The notes under the pieces: model-generated
What the model was told of the DNA's origin: nothing
Seen by the model: only the letters and a program-made list of their open reading frames with translations
The model's database searches: none
In this document: piece after piece, positions 17,918 to 27,335 of the stretch
Layout: each line of letters begins with the position of its first letter
Position numbering within the stretch: the stretch's first letter is position 1
Source: JAOAPG01 sp963791575
GTDB lineage: Bacteria; Acidobacteriota; Terriglobia; Terriglobales; Acidobacteriaceae
Direction: 5' to 3'
Length of the DNA stretch: 64,000 bases
NCBI GenBank assembly: GCA_963791575.1
Contig: CAWBSY010000017.1
Coordinates: 48,891 to 112,890, forward strand
Translations under genes and position numbers: made by a program

Positions 17918-19072
17918 TCAGCGTTTCGCGATTGTCGGCACGCGCGTTGCCGGAGGAGTATTGCGGCTTCTCTCCGAGCGGACGATGCCATCAATCACAG
18001 TCATTCCGACACCCGGTAAATCTCCGAGCCGAATACTTTCCAGTAGAGTCTTCCCCGCCGAATGCTGCGCCATGTCGAGAAACACGAAATCAGCGGCGCG
18101 TCCCACTTCGATAAGTCCGGTATCAAGTTTTCGCATTCGAGCGGTATTCCCCGTAGCGAAACAGATTGCGATTTCGGGCGCGATCTCTCCTAAAGACGAA
18201 AGCATCGAGATCATCCGTAGAATTCCTAGCGGTTGAACGCCAGAACCAGCAGGCGCATCCGTACCCAGAATCACTCGTTCCAAGTGACCCAGCTCTTTAG
18301 CCGTTCGAAGTGTCAACAAAGCCGCGCGCTCGTTACCATTGTGAACAATTTCCAAACCGCGTGGTGATTCTTCACAAAGGCTCACGATCTGGTCATCCGG
18401 CAACGCCGTATGTCCGCCGTTAATGTGACCGATTACGTCCGCGTCTGCAGCAAGAACCACATGCTTGTCGATGAGGCTCGATCCGGGAATGGAAGGGCCA
18501 CCGGTGTGAATGGTACTTTGGATTCCATACTTACGCGCCCATGCCACCATCTGGCGAGCAGTCGCTCCATCCTTAACACTGCCGAGCCCCACTTCGCCCA
18601 GTAATTTGACGCCTGCTTCGGCCAGAAAACGGAAATCTTCTTCCACCATGCCGTGCTCGATTACAGGAGCTCCGGCGTGCACCTTTACACCGGAGGGACG
18701 CAGTGATGCGAAGGCGCGTTGCGCAACAATCGCCATGGACTTAAGGCCGAGCACGTCTTTGGGCCGGCCGGGCATATGAACTTCGCCAGCCGAAATCATG
18801 GTCGTCACGCCGCCGTGCAAGCAGCTGTCGATCCATCCAATCTGATTCTGACGAGGGGTCCAGTCGCCAGCAACGGGATGCACATGGCTATCTATGAGAC
18901 CTGGAGCTAACGTCGTGCCGTTGCCTTCGATCACCGTAGTAGCAGAATCGGTGTCTAGATCTTTTTCTTTCCCAATGGCAGAGATGCGCCCGTCTTCCAC
19001 CACTACGGTGTCTGCGTCCAGAATTGGATTGCTCAGATCTCCGCTTAGGATCAAGCCGAGGCCGCGTATCAC
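17918..19072 (-). CDS. Enamidase-like amidohydrolase
   Basis: 384 residues from GTG 19072. Amidohydrolase-superfamily metal ligands are in order: DSHVHP near residue 62, GEVGLG near 147, TIHTGG near 170, GHINGGH near 193 and LGTDAP near 253. The overall text resembles enamidase, which opens the ring of 1,4,5,6-tetrahydro-6-oxonicotinate to 2-formylglutarate and ammonium. It is convergent with the operon coding the hydroxylase and 6-hydroxynicotinate reductase-like protein and is next to nicotinamidase. An ATG at 19116 (MAQDDKQQ) may be the true start if one more base error lies near 19075. Other cyclic amides are possible substrates. Confidence 0.78.
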   Translation of the reverse strand: MIRGLGLILSGDLSNPILDADTVVVEDGRISAIGKEKDLDTDSATTVIEGNGTTLAPGLIDSHVHPVAGDWTPRQNQIGWIDSCLHGGVTTMISAGEVHMPGRPKDVLGLKSMAIVAQRAFASLRPSGVKVHAGAPVIEHGMVEEDFRFLAEAGVKLLGEVGLGSVKDGATARQMVAWARKYGIQSTIHTGGPSIPGSSLIDKHVVLAADADVIGHINGGHTALPDDQIVSLCEESPRGLEIVHNGNERAALLTLRTAKELGHLERVILGTDAPAGSGVQPLGILRMISMLSSLGEIAPEIAICFATGNTARMRKLDTGLIEVGRAADFVFLDMAQHSAGKTLLESIRLGDLPGVGMTVIDGIVRSERSRNTPPATRVPTIAKR

Positions 19073-19298
19073 GAGCTTTGGTTGTTGCGGGTTTGCTGCT
19101 TGTCGTCCTGCGCCATAAATTCTTTCTTATAATTTTGTCAGAGAACTTGAATAAGGTAATGCTCGTTCGTGCACAAACGGCAATCGTGGAGCTTGCCAGA
19201 AAAATGCAATAATTGCCATTACTTTTCGCGTGCTGAGACATAATGCTCCAGAGTATTAGCGACGCGGAAATACTTGCTCTAAAAGGCTTGGGAAACGG

Positions 19299-19935
19299 AT
19301 GCTGAAAATCGGTGATTCAGACGTTCTTCTAGTCATTGATGTTCAGAACGACTTCTGCCCAGGCGGCTCACTTGCCATTTCAAATGGAAACGAAGTTGTT
19401 CCTGTCATTAACAAACTCGCGGAACGATTTCAGCACGTAATCTTTACTCAGGATTGGCATCCCGCTGGGCCATGAATCGTTCGCCTCCTCACATGCTGGC
19501 AAACATGTTTACGACTCGGTTGAAGCCGCCTACGGTCCGCAGACTCTATGGCCCGATCATTGTGTTCAGGCCACGAAGGGAGCCGAATTTCACAAGGATC
19601 TGAATGTTTCCAAAGCTGAGTTGATTCTGCGCAAGGGTTTTCGCAAAAACATCGATTCCTACTCGGCGTTCCTTGAGAACGATCATCTTACTTCAACCGG
19701 TCTCGCTGGATATTTACGGGGACGAGCCTTCCAAAAAATTTTCCTTGCAGGCCTCGCTTACGATTACTGCGTGAGATTTTCTGCGATCGACGGCAAAGCG
19801 GCAGGATTCGAGACATTCGTCATTGAAGATGCTTGCCGAGCGGTGAACCTTAGCGATTCGGTGGAAATGACGAACCAAGACTTCGCTCAAAAGGGAATTC
19901 AGCGCATCACAAGTCTGCTCCTCGGGGAATTCTAA
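19299..19935 (+). CDS. pncA: Nicotinamidase (PncA type), one frameshift
   Basis: ATG 19299. The first frame gives LLVIDVQNDFCPGGSLA with the catalytic Asp and then TQDWHPAG. At 19467-19470 one extra base produces a stop. The next frame resumes HESFASSHAGK and includes the nucleophile region LAGLAYDYCV. The joined protein has 211 residues, the normal length. The enzyme hydrolyses nicotinamide to nicotinate and ammonium. It is transcribed divergently from the enamidase-like gene, which would let it feed the proposed nicotinate pathway, although it may simply belong to NAD salvage. Confidence 0.88.
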
Positions 19936-20127
19936 CTAGGCGATCACTTCCTCAATATGGCTGTAACCAAGAGAATCTAGGGTCTTCCCCTGATCAAATT
20001 CCTGCTCTCGTAAGACTTCCGTAATACTTTCGACATAGCTTTCGAAGTTCGATGTAAGTAGTAGATGCTGCTCAAGATATTCCGTGCCCAAAATATTCCA
20101 GCTACTCTCGAATTTGTTTGCTTGCAA
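19936..20127 (-). CDS. Possible small protein, 63 residues
   Basis: TTG start with GAGGG six bases upstream; the stop abuts the pncA stop. The sequence is mainly acidic and helical-looking (ESYVESITEVLREQEFDQGKTLDSLG) without a signal peptide or membrane segment. No family recognised. Composition and a sensible ribosome site favour a real gene, but length makes it uncertain. Confidence 0.35.
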   Translation of the reverse strand: MQANKFESSWNILGTEYLEQHLLLTSNFESYVESITEVLREQEFDQGKTLDSLGYSHIEEVIA

Positions 20128-20194
20128 GTAGAACCCTCTCTAGAGTTACGGAAATTCCTTACTCCCCTACGGAGAAAGCTGGAGAAGTTATTAC

Positions 20195-21236
20195 ATGAAA
20201 CTGTATTTCCCTTCCGCATGTATTGCAGCACTACTCGCATGTCCCTGCTTTGCAGGCGTGTCTGTGTCCGCCCCCGCCAACAACAGTAATGTTGCCACGT
20301 CAGTTCAGTTTGTCGCGACAGCGGCTAGCAACTGCGGTGTGGCAGCAATGGGCATTTACACTGCGCCCAATGTTTTGGCATATACAACTAAAGGTGCAAG
20401 CCTCAACGCTGAGCTAACACTTAATCCTGGAACCTACAACACAGTAATAGAAGAATGGGACAATTGCGGCGGCGCATCTACCGCAACTGTGAAGATCAAC
20501 GTCGGCGGTGGTGGTGGGCGGTGGAGGCGGCGGGAAAACATTCGCCAACCTGCATCAACAGGGTGGATGGACGGGATATGCACTCGAGCCCCCGTATTAT
20601 GCCATTTGTAATTCTTGCAACGCTGGCGGACCACAAACCACTTGGTCGCGCTGGACCGGGATCAAATCTCCCTCGGTGAGCGGGAGTTCCACTCAACATA
20701 ACATTGGTGGCCAAACTAAATTCTCCGATGTCCTCTGGAACAATCACTTGATCGGGGATTTTTCTTCGCAAGGATTGCCGGATACGAACCATACGTTGGC
20801 ACCAACTTTGCACAACTTTATCTACGATGTCTATTTCTTCGGAAGTAACATACCGGCTTCGCAAGCTCTGGAGTTTGACATCAACCAATTTGTGGGGGGA
20901 AAGTCATATATCTGGGGGCATGAATGCCGGATCGCAGGCGGCCATCAATGGGATATTTGGGATAACGGAGCCCAGAAATGGCATGCCACCGGTATTGCAT
21001 GTAACCCTTTAAATAATGCCTGGAATCATCTGGTTATTCAGGTGCAAAGAACGTCAGATGGGCATCTTCTTTTCCAATCCATCACTCTGAACGGGCAAAA
21101 ATCGACTTTGAACTACTACGAGAGCCCGACTTCGACGGGATGGTATGGAGTCACGATCAATTACCAACAAGACGGAAACGTCAATCAGCAGGCGTATCCC
21201 ATCTGGTTGGATAAGCTCAACTTCAGCTACTGGTAG
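20195..21236 (+). CDS. Secreted Ig-like / lectin-like protein, one frameshift
   Basis: A signal peptide (MKLYFPSACIAALLACPCFAG) is followed by a short Ig-like domain (VSVSAPANNSNVATSVQFVA). A run of glycines then contains a one-base insertion near 20505-20525. After it, the frame continues KTFANLHQQGGWTGYALEPP and a beta-rich C-terminal domain of about 220 residues with several Trp and Cys, resembling a concanavalin-type lectin/glucanase fold. Restored length is 346 residues. It is probably exported and binds carbohydrate or cell surface. The repetitive glycine codons are a natural place for either a sequencing slip or true phase variation. A strong terminator follows. Confidence 0.72.
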
Positions 21237-21254
21237 AACTCAGCAAGCAGTTAG

Positions 21255-21295
21255 AAAAGGGGCATGCCGATGCGAATTCGGTATACCCCTTTTTC
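21255..21295 (+). terminator. Rho-independent terminator
   Basis: AAAAGGGG and CCCCTTTTT close an imperfect long hairpin with the inner pairing CCGAA/TTCGG. The T-run is on the plus strand. It ends the secreted protein gene and, by symmetry, may also serve the convergent DoxX gene. Confidence 0.85.
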
Positions 21296-21317
21296 GTAGT
21301 TACTATGAAGGCTGTTG

Positions 21318-21764
21318 CTAGGCCGCCCAAGGCCGTCGAACAAGACGCTTGATCCGTTCTAGTTTTCTCGGCCGCTTCACCGGAACACTCGCTGGCCAAG
21401 GTTCTTCCACGCCCATAAGCGCCAAGGCGGCACCAGCCAAAGCCATGTTCTTGGAGAAATTAATCATGTCTGCCATTCGCTGGTTGGGATCTTCGGCTCT
21501 CCAAAAATCGTGAATTGCCGGCGATACTCCTAAGAGGAAGCCGAGGATGGCTGCCGCGCCTACCTTCGGCTGGATGCCAAGCAGAATGCTTGTTCCTCCG
21601 ACAATCAACACTACGCCGGTAGAGGTCACTGCAACTTCGGGCATAGGTACTTTCTTTGCAGCCGCGTACTGTGAAATTTGTTTACGATTTGTAAGATGAT
21701 GAATTCCGTTGTAGATGAAGAACCCACCAAAAATGATCCGGCCGAGCAAGAAGGGAGTTTTCAT
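21318..21764 (-). CDS. DoxX-family membrane protein
   Basis: 148 residues from the ATG at 21764 (purine-rich AGAGAGAG upstream); a longer in-frame start to 21866 adds an unlikely polar leader. Four membrane segments start with PFLLGRIIFGGFFIYNGIHHL, the DoxX signature region. DoxX proteins are small inner-membrane proteins tied variously to thiosulfate/quinone and redox functions. A basic tail (KRPRKLERIKRLVRRP) follows the last helix. It stands alone, so its role is not given by context. Confidence 0.82.
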   Translation of the reverse strand: MKTPFLLGRIIFGGFFIYNGIHHLTNRKQISQYAAAKKVPMPEVAVTSTGVVLIVGGTSILLGIQPKVGAAAILGFLLGVSPAIHDFWRAEDPNQRMADMINFSKNMALAGAALALMGVEEPWPASVPVKRPRKLERIKRLVRRPWAA

Positions 21765-21941
21765 GTACGTCTCTCTCTGATTTAAGTATGTCTCGGCGGA
21801 TTCGATTCCCGGCTCCAAAGTGGCGTTGCCCGAGTTCCCCTCTCTACTTAAGCCGTATTTCCACAATATTGCCTAGACGTGAGAATCTCCCGCTGCATCG
21901 AACGCACGGTTGAGAACTCTGTAAAGACTTTGTAAAGGGAG

Positions 21942-22097
21942 ATGATCTTGATAGCTGGTAAGCGGAGATGCACTCCGATACTTATTTTTTCGGCATTAAT
22001 TGTGATGATAGGGTTTCTAGTCTACGTCGGAGTGCAGCGCTCGCAAACGCCTGCGCAACCGCAACCCGTCGATGCGCCTATGCATGGCCCACAATAG
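21942..22097 (+). CDS. Small single-pass membrane protein, 51 residues
   Basis: Frame ATG 21942 (or TTG 21948, which is better spaced from GGGAG at 21937) to TAG 22095. It has a short basic N-terminus (KRRC), one hydrophobic helix (ILIFSALIVMIGFLVYVG) and a Pro/Gln-rich tail (TPAQPQPVDAPMHGPQ). The positive-inside layout and terminator downstream support a real gene. Function unknown. Confidence 0.5.
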   Translation: MILIAGKRRCTPILIFSALIVMIGFLVYVGVQRSQTPAQPQPVDAPMHGPQ

Positions 22098-22180
22098 GGT
22101 ACGGAGGAGTTCTACAGCAAGTACCTGATTGTTGGAATAGCAACATTTTTCTATACTGAATTCAATCCACGAAAGTTTTG

Positions 22181-22212
22181 GCGCCCTACTCCAGCAGGGC
22201 GCTTTCTTTTTT
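22181..22212 (+). terminator. Rho-independent terminator
   Basis: GCGCCCT / AGGGCGC stem with an 8-base loop followed by TTTCTTTTTT. It probably ends the small membrane protein transcript upstream of zwf. Confidence 0.85.
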
Positions 22213-22344
22213 GCGATTAAACCCCTGCCGCTCCTCTCCAGACGTTGATTTGCCCAGTTGTTGGCTTGCACCGCCTAACAGCTCCTTTGCTTGGTATTAT
22301 TTCTTCTCAGGCATTCGCTTCACGAAATTCAAACGGGAGACAGG

Positions 22345-23715
22345 ATGACTCAAATCATCTCCGACGCATTGGTGTTTTTTGGAGCTACCGGCGATCTTGC
22401 TTATAAGAAGATATTTCCTGCTCTGCAGCATTTGGCGAAGCGCGACAAGTTGAATATCCCGGTAATCGGCGTCGCGAAAGCTGGCTGGAACCTGGATCAA
22501 TTAAAGCAGCGTGCAAAAGACAGCGTCGAACATGGTGGTGGATTGGATCCGGAAGGATTTCCTAAGCTGCTAAGTGTGCTGAAATATATTGATGGCGACT
22601 ATACGGATTCGGCGACGTTTCGTGAACTGCGAAATCAGTTAGGAAACGCTCAGCATCCTTTGCACTACCTGGCAATTCCGCCGAACCTTTTCGGTGAAGT
22701 GGTAAAGCAACTTGGAGAATCGGGCTCTTCGAAAGGCGCTCGTGTAGTAGTCGAAAAACCCTTCGGTCGCAACCTTGCTTCGGCCAAGGCTCTTAATGAG
22801 ACCTTGCACACAACGTTCGACGAAGAAGATATTTTCCGCATTGATCATTACTTGGGCAAGAACGCAGTCCAGAACGTCCTCTTCTTCCGTTTCTCCAATG
22901 CATTTCTGGAGCCCATATGGAATCGCCGCTACGTGGAAAGCGTGCAAATTACGATGGCAGAAAATTTCGGTGTAGCCGGACGCGGAGCATTCTATGAGCA
23001 AGCCGGAGCGATCCGAGACGTCGTCGAGAATCACCTGCTGCAACTGCTCACCAATGTGGCCATGGAGCCGCCCCTGTGCATGGACAATGAAACGGTCCGC
23101 GACGAAAAGGTCAAGGTTCTCAAGGCTATAAGACCTCTTCAGTCCGACAGCGTGATTCGCGGCCAGTTTGCAGGCTATCTGAATGAGCCCGGCGTTAAAT
23201 CTGACTCAACCGTAGAAACGTACGTGGCCTTGCGTTTTCAGATCAACAACTGGCGATGGAAGGGTGTTCCCTTCTACATTCGTGCGGGCAAATCTCTACC
23301 TGTAACTGTCACGGAAGTAAATGTGCAGCTGCGCCAGCCACCGGCAATTTTTTCGGATACTCCTCCTCAACCAAACCATGTTCGCTTCCGGGTGACGCCT
23401 GATCTCGTCATTGCCATCGGCGGATTGGTAAAGACTCCCGGAGAAGAACTCAAGGGAGATCCTGTGGAATTGCTGGCAAGTGCACATTCCGGCGCGAACG
23501 AAGCGCTTGCCTATGAAGAACTTTTGAGCGATGCCATGCACGGGAAGGCAATTCATTTCGCGCGCGAGGACTATGTCGAGGAAGCATGGCGCATCGTCGA
23601 CCCCGTGCTCGATCTACCATCTAGGCCATCTGCTTATAATCCGGGCACGTGGGGCCCAGCGGAGGCCGATGCACTACCAGCTCAAGATGGAGGATGGATC
23701 GATCCCGCACAGTAA
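22345..23715 (+). CDS. zwf: Glucose-6-phosphate 1-dehydrogenase
   Basis: 456 residues from ATG 22345, preceded by GGGAGACAGG; longer in-frame starts lack a ribosome site. N-terminal NADP motif VFFGATGDLAYKK, the active-site block RIDHYLGK near residue 170, and VVEKPFGRNL and FYIRAGKSLPVT are all present. It catalyses the first step of the oxidative pentose phosphate pathway. It stands alone, without pgl or gnd nearby. The length is slightly below the usual 480-510 residues, mainly in the C-terminal part. Confidence 0.95.
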   Translation: MTQIISDALVFFGATGDLAYKKIFPALQHLAKRDKLNIPVIGVAKAGWNLDQLKQRAKDSVEHGGGLDPEGFPKLLSVLKYIDGDYTDSATFRELRNQLGNAQHPLHYLAIPPNLFGEVVKQLGESGSSKGARVVVEKPFGRNLASAKALNETLHTTFDEEDIFRIDHYLGKNAVQNVLFFRFSNAFLEPIWNRRYVESVQITMAENFGVAGRGAFYEQAGAIRDVVENHLLQLLTNVAMEPPLCMDNETVRDEKVKVLKAIRPLQSDSVIRGQFAGYLNEPGVKSDSTVETYVALRFQINNWRWKGVPFYIRAGKSLPVTVTEVNVQLRQPPAIFSDTPPQPNHVRFRVTPDLVIAIGGLVKTPGEELKGDPVELLASAHSGANEALAYEELLSDAMHGKAIHFAREDYVEEAWRIVDPVLDLPSRPSAYNPGTWGPAEADALPAQDGGWIDPAQ

Positions 23716-23843
23716 CTGCTTCATACTCGTTACGATTCCCCGAATATAGAATCCAGAGTAGCGCCGGCGGGATCAAATGAGGGATTACAATCGCGATTGC
23801 GATCTCCCTACTGATTTTTTCTACGAGAATCGCAATATCTGAC

Positions 23844-24815
23844 ATGACTGGTCTTCTTATCCACATCGCGCTTCACGGATATCTGCTTGTCTTTCTCATT
23901 ACTTTTCTTGAAGCCGTTGATATTCCTCTACCTGCATCCCTTGCCTTGGTGATTGCGGGGGCCGCAGCAGCATCCGGTACCCTCGGGGCGCCACTCGTTT
24001 ATCTGCTCGGGGTCGCGGGCCTTTTGCTGGGCGACTGCATCATTTATTTTCTTGGCCGGTATATGGGCTGGACACTACTAGGTTTTCTTTGCAAAGTTTC
24101 AATCAATCCCGAGACATGCATTTTGCGATCCGCCGAGCTTTTTTATAAGCGCGGCAAGACTACGCTCATCATTGCGAAATTCATCCCTGGCATCAACACC
24201 ATGGCTCCGCCGCTGGCGGGAAGCATGAGGATGCGTTTCGAGCAATTCCTGTGGCTGGATTACGTAGGCGCATCACTTTACGTACTGGCTTACGGATCGA
24301 TTGGATATGTGTTCCATCGGTTCATTGCGGCCATTACCCACGGCCTCAATGCTGCAACTCATGCGATAGGAATTGTTGCAGTAATCGCGATTGTGGTATA
24401 CACCGGCTACCGATTTTCTCTCTTCTTCAAGAACCGTGTTTACCGGGTCGTTCCTCGAGTGCAGGTCGAAGAGTTAGCTCTGAGATTGAAATCCGAAGAA
24501 GCTGACAAATTGATGGTGATAGATGTCCGTAGTCATGGCTATTACGACGCCGGAACTGCGCGCATCAAGGGATCAATTCGTCTCGAACCCAATAATTTTT
24601 CAGAAGAGATCAAGAAATTACCCAAGGACAAAGACCTCTACGTCTACTGTACTTGACTACGCGAAGGCACAAGCGCCCGGGTGGCGCACTTGCTGCGGGA
24701 ACAAGGATTCAACGCGTTCGTAATCGTCGGCGGACTAGCGGGATGGCGAAAGGCCGGCTACGAAATAGAGACGGTCCCTGAAGATGATCTGGTTCATCTC
24801 CCTACGTTTACTTAG
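23844..24815 (+). CDS. DedA-rhodanese fusion with in-frame UGA at the catalytic Cys
   Basis: Residues ~1-200 form a DedA/SNARE-associated membrane domain (ITFLEAVDIPLPASLALVIAG, the KFIPGINTMAPPLAG loop). Residues ~210-323 form a rhodanese domain (MVIDVRSHGYYDAG ... GGLAGWRKAGY). The frame stays open to TAG 24813 except for a TGA at 24654-24656 (codon 271). It falls inside YCT-x-LREGTSARVA, where homologues have the nucleophilic Cys. Unlike other interrupted genes here, the frame does not change, so a substitution or selenocysteine is needed to explain it. A stem-loop lies 14-36 bases downstream. If UGA is a stop, the product is a DedA protein with a dead half rhodanese. Confidence 0.8.
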
Positions 24816-24848
24816 GACCATACATCAGCAACTCGGCTTAGCAAGGAA

Positions 24849-24874
24849 AATGCCGGAGATTTCTCTCCGGCATT
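24849..24874. terminator. Bidirectional hairpin terminator
   Basis: An 11-bp perfect stem (AATGCCGGAGA / TCTCCGGCATT) with a TTTC loop lies between the convergent DedA-rhodanese and phosphoesterase genes. A short T-run follows on the minus strand. Confidence 0.75.
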
Positions 24875-24897
24875 CGCGTTTGTTATTGCCTGCAAAG

Positions 24898-27048
24898 TTA
24901 AGGTTTGTTCACTTTCGCAGTGGGTATTTGATAAAGCAGTGCTTCCGCTTGTGAGATCAACAATGAAGCCACTTTTGAATTCACTGGCTGACTATTGAAC
25001 TCCGCATTTTCCAGAACTTGAATGATCTGGGCGGCAAGGGCGTCGCGTTGAGTTACGAGTGCACTCAGCTGCCCTTCGATTTGGGTATAAGTCGCGTCAT
25101 CGCCTGCTAGTGCTCTGGTAGATGCCCCGAGCGTTGACAATCCTAAATATCCCACCGGCGCATTAATCAGCTTGTAAACCTGGGCGAGAAGCTGGAATTG
25201 CAACTTGCCCCTTCGTAGCCCTGTCGTCAACCCATCAGTTGTCAGGTCTTCAATCAGAGTGCGCCCGTCGTGTGAATAATCGTCTTGCAAGCCCAAGACA
25301 CTAAGCATGGTGGGACGAATATCCGTGTGATCAGACCATGTTGTGCCGTCGATTCCATGCTTAGCAACACCCGGACCAACTAGTCCAAGAAAGGTAGTGT
25401 TGATGGCAGAATCTACTCCACCGTGGTTCCATGCGAATCCAGGGTTTTCTTGCGCATCGGGCCCGTTCGTTTGGAAGAAATAATCCGGATCTCCAAACAT
25501 GACAAACGACGGCGTTCTCTGCGGATCGCCCGTGATCATGTGAAGGATGCTTAACTCCGGACCGTCCGCAAGATAGCGAGTTAATTTATCGGTGTTGCCG
25601 GTGATGGGATTGACTACTGTCAACTGCGCGGCATCTTGCTCAAATTCGCGAAGAATCGGATTTCCGGTCCCCGGCTCGCCGGTGAGATAAAAAGTTGGCG
25701 CCATGTCAAAGTGAATATCGAAAGGCGTGTTGGCAATGTTAGGGTCGAGAGTTTGCAGCAGATGGGTAATATTCGAATCGATCTCGCCGATCTGGCTGTA
25801 GGTGCACGGAACATTGATGCCATCGCAACCAGCGGGGCTTGGCGCACCACCAGCGAAGTGATCCCCTTCATCAGCTGTAACTACAAACAACGTGTTCTTC
25901 TGGTTGATTCCTTGGCTTCCCAAGAGGGTGAAGAACTTGTTGAAGGCAGAGTCATAGGAAGCGAGTTGTGCGACGTAACCGGCCTGGCCGGGTCCAAACG
26001 CCACGCCGTTTACGTGATCATCGTGAGCGTCAGAAATATAGGCGAAGGTAACAGGAATATTCTGCGCTTGCATGTCTGCAACATAGGCAAGCGATTGAGA
26101 AGCACTGATTCCGCCAAAACCAGGAAAACCGACATGACCGTTCCCATCGGTAATGACATTGCCATCGAGATCCTTCACAGGGCCATTGGGGCTAATGACA
26201 GGTGCGACAAATTTATTTCCATAAAGAGCATTAAAGCCGCTATATCCATTCGGTTCTTGTGGAAGTACGTCGGCGTCGCCTCCATTTGCAGCGGAACACA
26301 CAGGACTGCCGACCGCACAGTGAACCGCAATGCCCTCGAAATCAGCGATGGCCTGAGCCCTATTGGTTTTCGCCTCCTGTGCTTCCGGAGAGTTCGGGCC
26401 AAAAACATTGTTGATATCCGAAGAGACGTTTTCGAATTCAATATTGGCAATAGAAACTGCTCCCACATCACAGCCCGCGCGCGTGAAGGCCACCCAAGGG
26501 GCTGGCGCGTTTTGTCCATTTGCCGTGATCATGTTGTAAGTTGGATCGCTAGTGGCATTGACAATGTCTGTCCAATACGCAAACGAACTGGAGAAACCGT
26601 CGAAGTTTTGTGATCCCGGCGGCGTGAAGTAACCAAAGCTATTGGCCACCGCTTGGCCGTGATGTTCCGGGTAAACACCGGTCAGCGAAGTAAGAATGTC
26701 ATCGGCGGTGTGGGAGATCAGTGGAGTGTGATGATTGGTGAGCAGTGTCCCGTGCTTTTTGATGAAGTCGAGCAAATGAGGCATCTGTTCAAGGTCGGAA
26801 GGAACGTTCGGATTGTCGCGAGTGAAATGCACATTGTCGAACTGGATGTAAACAACATGCTGAATTTTGGAACTGCCATTCAGAGGGCACGATTGAGCAT
26901 TGGACAACGTTGGAACGCTGAAAAAGGCGAGCAATAGCAGGCTTAACGATAAGCGGGTGGGTGACACAGCGGCGCGTACCCGATTACTTATTTGGGTGTA
27001 GGACAACTTCCCGCCACGCAGGCGAGCAAAGATACTCTTAAGTTTCAA
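24898..27048 (-). CDS. Secreted alkaline-phosphatase-superfamily phosphoesterase
   Basis: 716 residues. After a ~35-residue basic leader a signal peptide (LSLSLLLLAFFSVPTLSNAQ) directs export. The metal-binding and nucleophile region is HHTPLISHTADDILTSLTG with a Thr as probable nucleophile. Further ligands occur in VVTADEGDHFAGG and WSDHTDIRPTMLSVLGL. This set places it in the alkaline phosphatase/phosphodiesterase/sulfatase superfamily. The C-terminal ~120 residues are helical and unlike the catalytic domain. It is a single-gene unit closed by a hairpin. The substrate (phosphate ester, phosphodiester or sulfate) is not determined. Confidence 0.82.
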   Translation of the reverse strand: MKLKSIFARLRGGKLSYTQISNRVRAAVSPTRLSLSLLLLAFFSVPTLSNAQSCPLNGSSKIQHVVYIQFDNVHFTRDNPNVPSDLEQMPHLLDFIKKHGTLLTNHHTPLISHTADDILTSLTGVYPEHHGQAVANSFGYFTPPGSQNFDGFSSSFAYWTDIVNATSDPTYNMITANGQNAPAPWVAFTRAGCDVGAVSIANIEFENVSSDINNVFGPNSPEAQEAKTNRAQAIADFEGIAVHCAVGSPVCSAANGGDADVLPQEPNGYSGFNALYGNKFVAPVISPNGPVKDLDGNVITDGNGHVGFPGFGGISASQSLAYVADMQAQNIPVTFAYISDAHDDHVNGVAFGPGQAGYVAQLASYDSAFNKFFTLLGSQGINQKNTLFVVTADEGDHFAGGAPSPAGCDGINVPCTYSQIGEIDSNITHLLQTLDPNIANTPFDIHFDMAPTFYLTGEPGTGNPILREFEQDAAQLTVVNPITGNTDKLTRYLADGPELSILHMITGDPQRTPSFVMFGDPDYFFQTNGPDAQENPGFAWNHGGVDSAINTTFLGLVGPGVAKHGIDGTTWSDHTDIRPTMLSVLGLQDDYSHDGRTLIEDLTTDGLTTGLRRGKLQFQLLAQVYKLINAPVGYLGLSTLGASTRALAGDDATYTQIEGQLSALVTQRDALAAQIIQVLENAEFNSQPVNSKVASLLISQAEALLYQIPTAKVNKP

Positions 27049-27335
27049 AGGAACCTCCAGAATTTCGGCACTTGCCGAGACTCTGGGATATATAGGCCAG
27101 ACATGTCGCTGTTGAATTAACCAGGGATTAAACCTTCGTGAAAAGAATATTTCAGAGATCCACGTGTGTTATATACTTGAATTTCGAAATAGGGCGTTAC
27201 TCAAATGACTTCCTCCCCGATTCTCTTGGAATTTTCGAAACCATTGGTAACATCAAGCCGCGTCTCCACTTAGCTTGGCTCGCAACATTTGCGTTTTTAG
27301 GGGGTTTGTATCTACAGAGCACGGAGGATGCAGAA

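Noticed and set aside
25636..26613. Plus-strand open frame of 325 codons inside the phosphoesterase gene
   Set aside because: It lies wholly opposite a well-supported gene with signal peptide and catalytic motifs. Its residues are the usual antisense mixture.
27138..27335. Long N-terminal extension of the Tyr/Arg-rich protein
   Set aside because: The in-frame upstream part lacks a ribosome site, while ATG 27336 has GGAGG and starts a clean signal peptide.
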